36,784 bases of DNA, from NCBI GenBank assembly GCA_035703895.1, contig DASSXJ010000008.1, positions 1-36,784 of the forward strand, read 5' to 3'. Each line of letters starts with the position of its first letter. Positions within the stretch are counted from its first letter, which is position 1. This DNA is from a bacterium. GTDB lineage: Bacteria > Sysuimicrobiota > Sysuimicrobiia > Sysuimicrobiales > Segetimicrobiaceae. A program made the translations under genes and the position numbers. Shown piece by piece: positions 30,374-36,784 of the stretch. The notes under the pieces are model-generated. The model did not search any database, had not been told where the DNA came from, and worked only from the letters and a program-made list of their open reading frames with translations.

Positions 30374-31008
30374 CCCCGTCCCCCACGCGGGCCGCTCACC
30401 ATCCGAGTACGCGACGCTTCGGAGGCTTCCATCATCGATTGGAGGGCGCTCTCGAGGAACGCATCGGTATCCCGCATGGCTCGGACTCGATCGCTCCCGC
30501 CTTCGCGCGAGCCTGCCAGCGCCTCGGTCACGTGCATTTTGAAACGCAGGAATACCTCGGTCGATTGCGCGGGGGTGATCCCCCACGCAGCCACGGTCCG
30601 CCCGAGCGCCGCACCGGCACGACGCGCAGCGGCGAGGTGACGTGGCCGCGCGGGCCGGCCCGCGATATACGATGCCACGATCTGCATCAACTCCGCGCAG
30701 TACCCTCGCACGCGGGCCCGGGACGACTCAGGGATTCCGTCATACCAGGGGCGGGTCGCCAGCCACTGCCGCGGGCCCATTGTCCGCCCGGCGGGTGTGC
30801 CGGAGAGGACCGCGGCCGGAGGCGCGTTCTCCTGGACGAGCGCATCGAGGTCCCCGAGATCAAAGCGCCGGTGGCCGCCCGGAGTCCGAAAGACGCGCAC
30901 CTTCCCGGCGTCGGCCCATCCGCGCAACGTTGTGACGTCGACGCCGAGGAACTCCGCCGCTTCCCCAAGGGTCAGCCAGCGGGCGCGGCCCGCCTTGACG
31001 GTGGTCAC
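30370..31008 (-). CDS. BldC/MerR-like DNA-binding regulator with a C-terminal helical sensor-like domain
   Basis: 212 residues. Residues 10-60 form a single winged HTH of the MerR/BldC/excisionase type (LTLGEAAEFLGVDVTTLRGWADAGKVRVFRTPGGHRRF). Residues about 85-190 are all-helical; GITPAQSTEVFLRFKMHVTEAL resembles the RsbRD-N/PucR-type helical sensor module (inference from pattern). There is no coiled-coil dimerisation helix of classical MerR proteins. It is the first gene of the hemCDB run and overlaps hemC by 4 bases, so it could control tetrapyrrole supply. Four 10-bp direct repeats abut its GTG start. Confidence 0.82.
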   Translation of the reverse strand: MTTVKAGRARWLTLGEAAEFLGVDVTTLRGWADAGKVRVFRTPGGHRRFDLGDLDALVQENAPPAAVLSGTPAGRTMGPRQWLATRPWYDGIPESSRARVRGYCAELMQIVASYIAGRPARPRHLAAARRAGAALGRTVAAWGITPAQSTEVFLRFKMHVTEALAGSREGGSDRVRAMRDTDAFLESALQSMMEASEASRTRMVSGPRGGRG

Positions 31009-31042
31009 ATTCTAGGTGATTCTAGGGAATTCTATGGAATCC
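31009..31042 (-). repeat. Four 10-bp direct repeats, probable operator
   Basis: On the minus strand the units GGATTCCATA, GAATTCCCTA, GAATCACCTA and GAAT (fourth, partial, followed by the start codon) follow one another without gaps at exactly 10-bp spacing. The array runs into the GTG start of the BldC-like gene. Ten-base phasing puts each unit on the same helix face, as expected for head-to-tail binding of BldC-type proteins. Confidence 0.7.
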
Positions 31043-31070
31043 CCCTGGAAGGAGGCGTCAGGGTGATCGC

Positions 31071-31352
31071 TTATCGCCGCTTGCGTGCCGGTCGAGCGGC
31101 TTTCCTGGCCGCCGTCCGCCGAGAGCCGCGTGCAGGCGCCCGCCGACGCCCCGCTGCAGCGCGCTGCACACGGGCGCGGCCGCGCAGTCGGAGGGTCGGA
31201 GACTTGGTCTCGCCGGGGGCGGAGAAACTGGACGGCTCGTACCACCCCCACTCACGGCAGGCGACGCAGCGAAGGTACACCACACCTCCAGGCCGCTGCG
31301 CCGCCGTCTGCGTCTGGCCACAGGATACGCACAGGTACTGCCACGAAGCCAT
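31071..31352 (-). CDS. Small zinc-ribbon protein with an Arg/Ala-rich basic tail
   Basis: 93 residues. Residues 8-32 hold two CxxC pairs (CVSC and CVAC, 17 residues between them), a zinc-ribbon. The segment WYEPSSFSAPG follows, then from about residue 50 the chain is strongly basic (Arg, Ala, Lys, with RRTAARKAARPARKRR at the end), which looks histone H1-like or nucleic-acid binding. GGGGGG lies about 8 bases upstream of the ATG. No named family is recognised. It lies between the HD-domain gene and the regulator, on the same strand. Confidence 0.7.
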   Translation of the reverse strand: MASWQYLCVSCGQTQTAAQRPGGVVYLRCVACREWGWYEPSSFSAPGETKSPTLRLRGRARVQRAAAGRRRAPARGSRRTAARKAARPARKRR

Positions 31353-31364
31353 CGTTGACCCCCC

Positions 31365-32069
31365 CTAGAGCAGTTTCGTCCCGTTGATCTGCAGCTTGAA
31401 CGCGCACCCGAGCAATTTCGCCGCGTGCCGGCACATCACCATACGCGGCAGGAAGATCTCAAAGTACTCCATCACTTGGGACGTATCGATGGTCAGTTCC
31501 AGCGTGATCGTGCGGGCCCCCTCGTCCACGCGGAGGAACGAGTGCTCGACCGCATAGTTCACCCGGTCGTGGATGTCGAAGGTGACCGGGTCGGGGTTGC
31601 GGACTCGCGTGCGATGCACATCGGACTTGTCGGAGATGATCAGCGCGGCGCCCACGTCGCTCACCGGTTCGCCGGTCTGCTCCTCGTGATTGCCGATCGC
31701 GCCCATCACGATCGCCTGCTCGACCGGATCCATCCCGAGGCGGTTGAGGATATCCCTCGCGAGAATCGCGCCGGTGTGCTCATGGCTTACCCGCCCCACG
31801 AGGTTGCCGATATCGTGGAGATACCCCGCGATTCCACCCAGCTGAACGGTCCGCTCGTCGCGTCCCAGCCTGCGGAGCACGTTCCCGGAAATACTGGCGA
31901 CAAGATTGGCGTGGCGGACGCCGTGCTCGGTGTACCCGATGGCGCGCGTGTACTCGTCGGCCTTCACGATGTACGCCTCGACCTCTCGATCTCGCTTGAC
32001 CTCGTCGAGGGTCAGCGGGCGGCCCGCCGCGCGCGGCGTCTCCGGTCCGGCCGTGCGGCCGCCGCTCAC
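31365..32069 (-). CDS. HD-domain (metal-dependent phosphohydrolase-like) protein
   Basis: 234 residues. Metal-site residues of the HD superfamily are visible: H in YTEHGVRHA, LHDIGN (HD), SHEHTGAIL, IGNHEEQTG, and SDKSDVHRTRVRNPD with a downstream Asp. A C-terminal beta-rich part follows. Similar proteins occur beside yajC/secD in Clostridia-type genomes. The substrate is not known. The GTG overlaps the yajC stop by 4 bases; homologues usually begin near residue 18 (LTLDEVKRD), so the first residues may be an extension. Confidence 0.83.
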   Translation of the reverse strand: MSGGRTAGPETPRAAGRPLTLDEVKRDREVEAYIVKADEYTRAIGYTEHGVRHANLVASISGNVLRRLGRDERTVQLGGIAGYLHDIGNLVGRVSHEHTGAILARDILNRLGMDPVEQAIVMGAIGNHEEQTGEPVSDVGAALIISDKSDVHRTRVRNPDPVTFDIHDRVNYAVEHSFLRVDEGARTITLELTIDTSQVMEYFEIFLPRMVMCRHAAKLLGCAFKLQINGTKLL

Positions 32070-32359
32070 GAGGCGGCGCCCCCGCGCTTCACCAAAGATT
32101 GCACGGCGGCGCGATCTGCCCGAACCCGCACGTTCTGCGCGAGCTCCAGCGTGATGTCGTTGTCCTTCACGTCGAGGATAATGCCGTACAGGCCGCCGCG
32201 GGTCAACACCCGGTCGCCCTTCTTAAGACGTCCCAGCATCTCGCGGTGCCGTTTCTGCTGGGCCTGCTGCGGCCGGATGAAGAGAAAATAGAAAACCAGG
32301 AAGACGCCGATCAGAGGGAAGAGCCCCACAATTTGGGCCAGCGCCTGCTGGGCGTTCAC
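32066..32359 (-). CDS. yajC: Sec translocase accessory protein YajC
   Basis: 97 residues: one N-terminal membrane helix (LFPLIGVFLVFYFLFIRPQ) ending in the family FIRPQQ motif, then KRHREMLGRLKKGDRVLTRGGLYGIILDVKDNDITLELA, the standard soluble part. It is a partner of SecDF. The GTG at 32359 is chosen for GGAGGGGT 6 bases upstream and because it starts just before the membrane helix. It follows tgt by one base. No secD or secF is found downstream here. Confidence 0.94.
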   Translation of the reverse strand: MNAQQALAQIVGLFPLIGVFLVFYFLFIRPQQAQQKRHREMLGRLKKGDRVLTRGGLYGIILDVKDNDITLELAQNVRVRADRAAVQSLVKRGGAAS

Positions 32360-32360
32360 G

Positions 32361-33536
32361 TCACCCCTCCGACCGTGACAGAGTTCCGGGGGGTTCTGCG
32401 ACATCGGGGGGATTCCCTCTCGCGCGGCCCGGTGCGTAACGGGCCAGCGCCTCGCGGCTCCAGGCGCCGAACCGATCTTCGCAGATCGCCTGCCTGATCG
32501 CCTCCTCCAGCCGCCCCATGAACACGAGGTTGTGGAGGCTGACCAAGCGCGGGCCCAGCATCTCCCCGGCCTTCACCAAGTGCCTCAGGTAGGCGCGCGA
32601 GTAGTGCCGGCAGGCCGGGCACGGGCATTCGCGTTCGATGGGCGAGAGGTCCTCGGTGTACTGCGCCTGCCGCAAATTCATCGGGCCCAACGCGGTGAGC
32701 GCCGTTCCAGTCCGCCCGACCCGGGTCGGTAAGACGCAGTCGAACATGTCCACACCCCGCCGTACGGCCTCGAGCACGCTCGGGGGCGATCCCACGCCCA
32801 TGAGATACCGCGGGGTGGCGACGGGGAGGCGCTCTGTGACCGCCGCGACTAGGTCGTACATGTCCCCCTTGGCTTCGCCGACGGAGAGCCCACCGATAGC
32901 GTAGCCGGGAAAGTCGAGCGCGGCTATCTCATCGGCGGCCCGGCGGCGAAGCGCCACATCGAATCCACCCTGGACGATGCCGAAGAGGGCCTGATCTTCC
33001 CTCCGGCGGGCGGCCTTGGCCCGGCGGGCCCAGAGGACGGTGCGGCGGTGGGCTTCGAACACATCCATCGTGTCGGCCGGAAAGCCGAGGCACACGTCGA
33101 GCGGCATGATGATGTCCGCGCCTAGATGCTCTTCGATCTCGATCACGCGTTCCGGCGTGAACGTCACCTCCCGGCCATCGATCGGAGACCGAAACCGGAC
33201 GCCCTCGTCGGATACCTTGCGCAGGTGGGGAAGGCTGAACACCTGATAGCCGCCGCTATCGGTGAGCAGGGGACGCTCCCAGTGCATGAACACGTGCAGT
33301 CCACCGGCGCGGGCGATCAGCTCGGCGCCTGGGCGGAGCGAGAGGTGAAACGTGTTCGCCAGCACGATCTGGGCGCCCGCGTCCCGGACTTCTTCCGGGG
33401 TGAGCGCCCGCACGGTCCCATGGGTCCCGACCGGCATGAACACCGGCGTCCTGACGGTCCCGTGGGGAGTGTGGAGGACGCCTGCCCGGGCGCCCGTCTC
33501 TCGATCGGTATGGATGAGTTCGAAGCGAAACGGCAT
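32361..33536 (-). CDS. tgt: tRNA-guanine transglycosylase
   Basis: 391 residues, the enzyme that exchanges G34 for preQ1 in GUN-anticodon tRNAs. Base-binding block LLTDSGGYQVFSL (D93), nucleophile D266 in FDCVLPTRVGRTG, and zinc ligands C304, C306, C309 and H335 are intact. The usual FDEC motif is LDVC (D147), a small departure. The Pro/Glu/Ser-rich C-terminus is slightly longer than usual. The ATG has no ribosome-binding site, and the -10 box ends only 8 bases upstream, so the mRNA is probably leaderless or nearly so. Confidence 0.96.
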   Translation of the reverse strand: MPFRFELIHTDRETGARAGVLHTPHGTVRTPVFMPVGTHGTVRALTPEEVRDAGAQIVLANTFHLSLRPGAELIARAGGLHVFMHWERPLLTDSGGYQVFSLPHLRKVSDEGVRFRSPIDGREVTFTPERVIEIEEHLGADIIMPLDVCLGFPADTMDVFEAHRRTVLWARRAKAARRREDQALFGIVQGGFDVALRRRAADEIAALDFPGYAIGGLSVGEAKGDMYDLVAAVTERLPVATPRYLMGVGSPPSVLEAVRRGVDMFDCVLPTRVGRTGTALTALGPMNLRQAQYTEDLSPIERECPCPACRHYSRAYLRHLVKAGEMLGPRLVSLHNLVFMGRLEEAIRQAICEDRFGAWSREALARYAPGRARGNPPDVAEPPGTLSRSEG

Positions 33537-33544
33537 GGGTCAAG

Positions 33545-33555
33545 AGTATAGCACA
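33545..33555 (-). promoter_or_regulatory. Extended -10 promoter of tgt, giving a near-leaderless mRNA
   Basis: The minus strand reads TGTGC-TATACT with no -35. The last base of the -10 is 8 bases from the ATG, so transcription should begin 0-2 bases before the start codon. It matches the tRNA-Ala promoter in 10 of 11 bases. Confidence 0.72.
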
Positions 33556-33653
33556 CGAGGTTCGTTCGGCGGCCGGCGGCGCCCCTCGCTCATCGGCGGC
33601 GCGGCGGCCCCGACGCGCTATGAACGGAGACAATTGGGCATCTGGGAATTTGG

Positions 33654-34448
33654 ATGCAGCTCTCCGTCGTCGTGCCCGCGCACAATGAGGGTGATCGAAT
33701 CTTCGAGGATCTCCTCGAGATTGCCGATACCCTGAGATCATTTTCCACCTCCTGGGAGATCATCCTCGTGGACGACGGAAGCCGCGACGCGACCCGCGGG
33801 CAGGCTATCAAGGCCCGGGCGCATATCCCGGGGCTGCGGATCTTCTCGTACCAGGAAAACCGGGGCAAGGGATACGCGCTGCGGCATGGCGCCGGTCACG
33901 CTCGGGGCGACCTCGTCGCATTCCTGGATGCGGACCTCGAGCTTCACCCCAAACAGCTACCCGTGTTCTTAGACATCCTGCATCGAGACCGCGCGGATCT
34001 TGTCGTCGGGTCGAAGAGACATCCGGAGTCTCCCCCTCCGGCGGCGAGCCAGTCGTTTCCGTTGTCCCGGCGGATCTTAAGCGCATGTTACTTCCTGCTC
34101 GTAAAGCAGATGTTTCATCTGCCGGTCCGGGACACTCAGGCGGGGCTCAAGCTGTTTCGACGACACGTGCTGCAGGACGTGTTGCCGAAGGTTCGGACGA
34201 CCCGGTTCACGTTTGATCTCGACGTGCTCGTCAACGCGCACCGAGCCGGCTACCAAGTGGCCGAGGCTCCGGTCGTCGCTCGATTTCTGCGGGCGTCGAG
34301 TCGGCTGACGCTGCGCGATGTGGTGCGCATGTGGGTCGATACGCTGGCGTTGTATTCCCGTGTGCACATGCGTGGCGTGCACCACCACCGAGAGACCCGT
34401 CCCGGCGTTGACAAATCTCTTTGGGCGCGCGCGTCCAAGCACCGATAG
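33654..34448 (+). CDS. GT2 family glycosyltransferase (polyprenol-phosphate sugar synthase-like)
   Basis: 264 residues. VVVPAHNEGDRI, LVDDGSRDAT, FLDADLELHP (DxD) and GSKRHP are typical of dolichyl-phosphate mannose/glucose synthases. SRRILSACYFLLVKQMF-type and DTQAGLKLFRR segments match the family middle region (Q-x-G-x-K). No membrane domain. It is transcribed away from tgt and is followed by a polytopic protein 46 bases downstream. The likely job is to make a lipid-linked sugar that the membrane protein transfers (inference). The ribosome-binding site is weak. Confidence 0.88.
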   Translation: MQLSVVVPAHNEGDRIFEDLLEIADTLRSFSTSWEIILVDDGSRDATRGQAIKARAHIPGLRIFSYQENRGKGYALRHGAGHARGDLVAFLDADLELHPKQLPVFLDILHRDRADLVVGSKRHPESPPPAASQSFPLSRRILSACYFLLVKQMFHLPVRDTQAGLKLFRRHVLQDVLPKVRTTRFTFDLDVLVNAHRAGYQVAEAPVVARFLRASSRLTLRDVVRMWVDTLALYSRVHMRGVHHHRETRPGVDKSLWARASKHR

Positions 34449-34494
34449 GCCCGCGGGCCCCGCGGGAGACACGTCTCGGCCACCAGGTGTTCCC

Positions 34495-36627
34495 ATGAAC
34501 GAATGCGGCGGCAGAGCGCGGCGGACGGGCGGGATGCGCGCCGTGCTCGCCGCGCTCGGGATGTATCTAGGCCTGTCCTTGGCGTTCTTCGGATGGCCGG
34601 TCCTGGGTCACCTCTCCCGCGCGTATGTCGGATCCGGGATCGATCCGTCCCTCGCGATGTGGGCGCTGGTCTGGTGGCCTTACGCCGTGCGGCATGGGCT
34701 CAATCCATTCTTCACGGACCGGCTCTGGGCGCCGCAGGGCGCCAACCTGGCGTGGATGACCGGAGTGCCCGGCGCGAGCCTGCTGGCCGCCCCGATCACG
34801 CTGTGGGCGGGCCCGGTGGCGGCCTACAACGTCCTGGCCTTGCTGGCCCCGGCGCTCGCCGCCCTGGCGACGTTCTTAGTCTGCCGGCACCTCACCAAGG
34901 ATTTCTGGCCCTCGGTTGTGGCCGGGTGTCTCTTTGGGTTCTCTCCCTACGAGATGGGCCACCTCCGAGGCCATCTGAACCTCATGCTCATCTTCTTGAT
35001 TCCCCTCGCCGTCTATCTCGTGCTCCTCCGGCTCGACAAGGTCATCAAGCCGTGGGCATTTGTCGCGCTCCTCGGGTTGGTGCTGTGGATGCAGTTCCTG
35101 CTCTCCAACGAAGTCTTCGCTACCTTGAGCGGCTTCGGCCTGGCCGCCTTGGGCCTGGCGTACCTGCTCCTGGCCCCGGATCTCAGGCCACGGCTCCGAT
35201 CGCTGGGCGTCTTGATCCTGGGCGCCTACGGCATCGCGGTGGTCGCGTTGAGCCCGTATCTCCATGCCATCGTCGTCCGGGGGATTCCGCGGATTCCGGT
35301 GAGCGACCCCGAAGCCTATCCATCGGATTTGCTGAACTTTCTGATCCCGACTCCCCTCACGCTCGTCGGAGGGTCTGCGCTTGAACCCATCACGCGAGCG
35401 TTCAGCGGCAACTACGGGGAAGAAGGCGCGTACCTGGGCGTCCCGCTCCTGCTGGTGATCGCGCTGTTCGCCCGGTCCCACTGGCGGCGACGGGAAGGAA
35501 AGTTCTTGGTCTTCACCCTGGGGCTCGTCGCGCTGGCGTCGCTGGGGCCCACCCTGCATGTCGCCGGTCAACGCCTCGTCGCGCTTCCCTGGAGGCTCGT
35601 CCTCTTTGTACCGGTCATCAATAATGCCCTGCCGGGACGTTTCTCCGCCTACATCTCCTTCGTCGTCGCCGTCATCGTGGCGACCTGGTTGAGCACCGCC
35701 GGAGCCGTCGCGCGGAAGAAATGGGCGCTCGTCTCCCTCGGGGCGATCTGCCTCCTGCCGAACCTGGGGTATCCCGGCTGGGCCACCCCCGCCGCGACCC
35801 CGTCGTTCATCACCGACGGACTGTACCGAGCGTACCTCCACGAAGGGGAGACCGTCCTGGTCATCCCGTACGGAGCGAACGGCAACAGCATGCTCTGGCA
35901 GGCCGACGCGGCGATGTATTTCCGCATGGCCGAAGGCACGGGCACGGGAAGCTTGTCGCGAGATTTCTTCCGGTGGCCCATCAACTACACGTTTTATTCT
36001 GGACGCCTCATTCCCGGCTACGCCGCTCAGGTGAAGGCCTATCTCGCGGCGCACGGTGTCCAAAAAGTCATGGTCGTTGACGGAACCCCCGGCCCCTGGC
36101 GGCAGTTGTTCGCGAGCCTCGGGACGGCACCTGTGAGGATCGGGGGCGTCTCGCTCTACCAGGTGCCGCCGCAAGTCCTGGCCACGGTCGGACCATTGAC
36201 GCCGCTGGAAATAGAGAAGCAATCCAACCTGGCGCTTGCCGCATTGTTGATCGAGGCCGCCGACTATTACCTCTCTCGCGGCATCCCGCTCGCCGAACTC
36301 ACCCCGCTCGATGCGGAGCGGCGGGGGTTGCTTCCGGCGTACTGGGGAGGGTATGCGGCATCCGAGGTCAATACCCGCCAAGGGTTGGAGTTCTCGACCC
36401 GGACCGGCCTCCGGCTCGGGCCATGGGAAGACGACACGGTCGGCGTTGGTCTCATCGCTTCCGGCCAGACGATCGGACCGCTCGTCGCACGCTACGAGTC
36501 CGTCGCCGAGCGGATCTACTTCCCGTATCCGCAACCGTTTCGAGGGGATCTCGCGCGCGGGCAGGGCGTGCTGTTAATGGTGTTCAGCCGTCACGGCATC
36601 CGAGAAGCGGCCGCCGCGCCACACTGA
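34495..36627 (+). CDS. Polytopic membrane protein, GT-C glycosyltransferase-like
   Basis: 710 residues. About ten to twelve membrane helices occupy residues 14-450, followed by a soluble C-terminal domain of about 260 residues. Between helix 1 and 2 lies an external loop with GSGIDPSLAMW, where the Asp could be the catalytic base of GT-C enzymes that use lipid-linked sugars. WAPQGANLAWMTGVPGAS also resembles GT-C loops. I do not recognise a named family. AGGTG lies about 6 bases before the ATG at 34495. Pairing with a GT2 polyprenol-phosphate synthase supports the sugar-transfer idea. Confidence 0.75.
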   Translation: MNECGGRARRTGGMRAVLAALGMYLGLSLAFFGWPVLGHLSRAYVGSGIDPSLAMWALVWWPYAVRHGLNPFFTDRLWAPQGANLAWMTGVPGASLLAAPITLWAGPVAAYNVLALLAPALAALATFLVCRHLTKDFWPSVVAGCLFGFSPYEMGHLRGHLNLMLIFLIPLAVYLVLLRLDKVIKPWAFVALLGLVLWMQFLLSNEVFATLSGFGLAALGLAYLLLAPDLRPRLRSLGVLILGAYGIAVVALSPYLHAIVVRGIPRIPVSDPEAYPSDLLNFLIPTPLTLVGGSALEPITRAFSGNYGEEGAYLGVPLLLVIALFARSHWRRREGKFLVFTLGLVALASLGPTLHVAGQRLVALPWRLVLFVPVINNALPGRFSAYISFVVAVIVATWLSTAGAVARKKWALVSLGAICLLPNLGYPGWATPAATPSFITDGLYRAYLHEGETVLVIPYGANGNSMLWQADAAMYFRMAEGTGTGSLSRDFFRWPINYTFYSGRLIPGYAAQVKAYLAAHGVQKVMVVDGTPGPWRQLFASLGTAPVRIGGVSLYQVPPQVLATVGPLTPLEIEKQSNLALAALLIEAADYYLSRGIPLAELTPLDAERRGLLPAYWGGYAASEVNTRQGLEFSTRTGLRLGPWEDDTVGVGLIASGQTIGPLVARYESVAERIYFPYPQPFRGDLARGQGVLLMVFSRHGIREAAAAPH

Positions 36628-36664
36628 TCCGGGCGAGATCGTTCGATTCGACCACTCCGATGGG

Positions 36665-36784
36665 TCAGAGGATCAGCATCGCGTCCCCGAAGCTGTAGAA
36701 GCGGTAGTGTTCCCGGATCGCCTCCGCGTACGCGCGGAGGAGGCGCTCCCGACCGGCAAACGCGCTCGCCAGCATCACGAGCGT
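36665..36784 (-). CDS. queA: S-adenosylmethionine:tRNA ribosyltransferase-isomerase, C-terminal end only
   Basis: The last 39 codons of queA, running off the right edge. The residues [13 protein letters not shown], a [11 protein letters not shown] segment and SFGDAMLIL are the strongly conserved QueA C-terminus. The enzyme makes epoxyqueuosine from preQ1-tRNA, the step after Tgt. It ends 37 bases from the stop of the convergent membrane-protein gene. Confidence 0.93.
   Translation of the reverse strand, partial: TLVMLASAFAGRERLLRAYAEAIREHYRFYSFGDAMLIL

Noticed and set aside
31009-31024. TAGAAT copies in the repeat array as -10 boxes
   Set aside because: The copy next to the start codon would put transcription inside the coding region; the 10-bp repeat pattern explains the sequence better. 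One upstream copy could still serve as a -10.
34876-36534. Minus-strand open frame of 552 codons
   Set aside because: Antisense to the polytopic membrane protein; charged, low-complexity composition.
1-36784. CRISPR arrays, insertion sequences, prophage genes, rRNA
   Set aside because: No regularly spaced long repeats, transposase or integrase motifs, terminal inverted repeats or rRNA signatures were seen on either strand.

Overview
The window is a GC-rich bacterial chromosome segment packed with genes. Almost everything lies on the minus strand, so transcription runs from high to low coordinates. GTG starts are common, and 1-19 base overlaps of ATGA or GTGA type are the rule. Gene content (MreBCD/PBP2/RodA elongasome, RNase G, Obg, a DUF4321 protein, bacillithiol-type enzymes, a Rieske/cytochrome b complex and a System I-type cytochrome c maturation pathway) suggests a respiring, rod-shaped, probably uncultured lineage of the Terrabacteria (Firmicutes/Armatimonadota/Chloroflexota neighbourhood). 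That placement is an inference. I see no rRNA, CRISPR array, insertion sequence or prophage.

Layout from right to left, in the direction of transcription. The end of queA sits at the right edge (36665-36784). It is separated from its usual partner tgt by two plus-strand genes, a GT2 glycosyltransferase and a polytopic membrane protein (33654-36627). The minus-strand run then starts at tgt: tgt, yajC, an HD-domain protein, a zinc-ribbon protein, a BldC/MerR-like regulator with four 10-bp direct repeats at its start codon, hemC, hemD, hemB, a second GT2, bshB1, a bshC-like gene, ccmABCDEF, two anchored accessory proteins, a dihaem cytochrome c lipoprotein, a Rieske protein, a first cytochrome b, two small membrane proteins, a second cytochrome b fused to two [4Fe-4S] clusters, an MvhD-like protein, a 45-residue membrane peptide, a polyprenyl diphosphate synthase and tatA. 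Next come the DUF4321 gene, radC, mreBCD, mrdA, rodA and rng. They are followed by rplU-rpmA (own promoter, ending in a strong terminator), obgE, nadD, rsfS, tRNA-Ala(GGC), and a truncated anchored protein at the left edge.

The 12-31 kb stretch reads as one physiological unit. Tetrapyrrole synthesis (hemBCD) leads to haem export and attachment (Ccm). This serves the cytochrome c and Rieske/cytochrome b complex, whose quinone tail could be made by the prenyl synthase and whose Rieske subunit could be exported by Tat.

The most unusual content is in that complex. The Rieske-linked cytochrome b (15822-16982) keeps one bis-histidine pair (H87/H196) but has lost both ligands of the second haem (R101 and F210/F211 in their place). 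A second cytochrome b in the same operon keeps all four histidines, carries a double-cluster ferredoxin tail, and is followed by an MvhD-type iron-sulfur protein. This looks like a quinol-oxidising complex wired to cytoplasmic iron-sulfur carriers rather than a standard Q-cycle enzyme. CcmE carries the CxxxY haem-binding motif typical of the variant maturation system.
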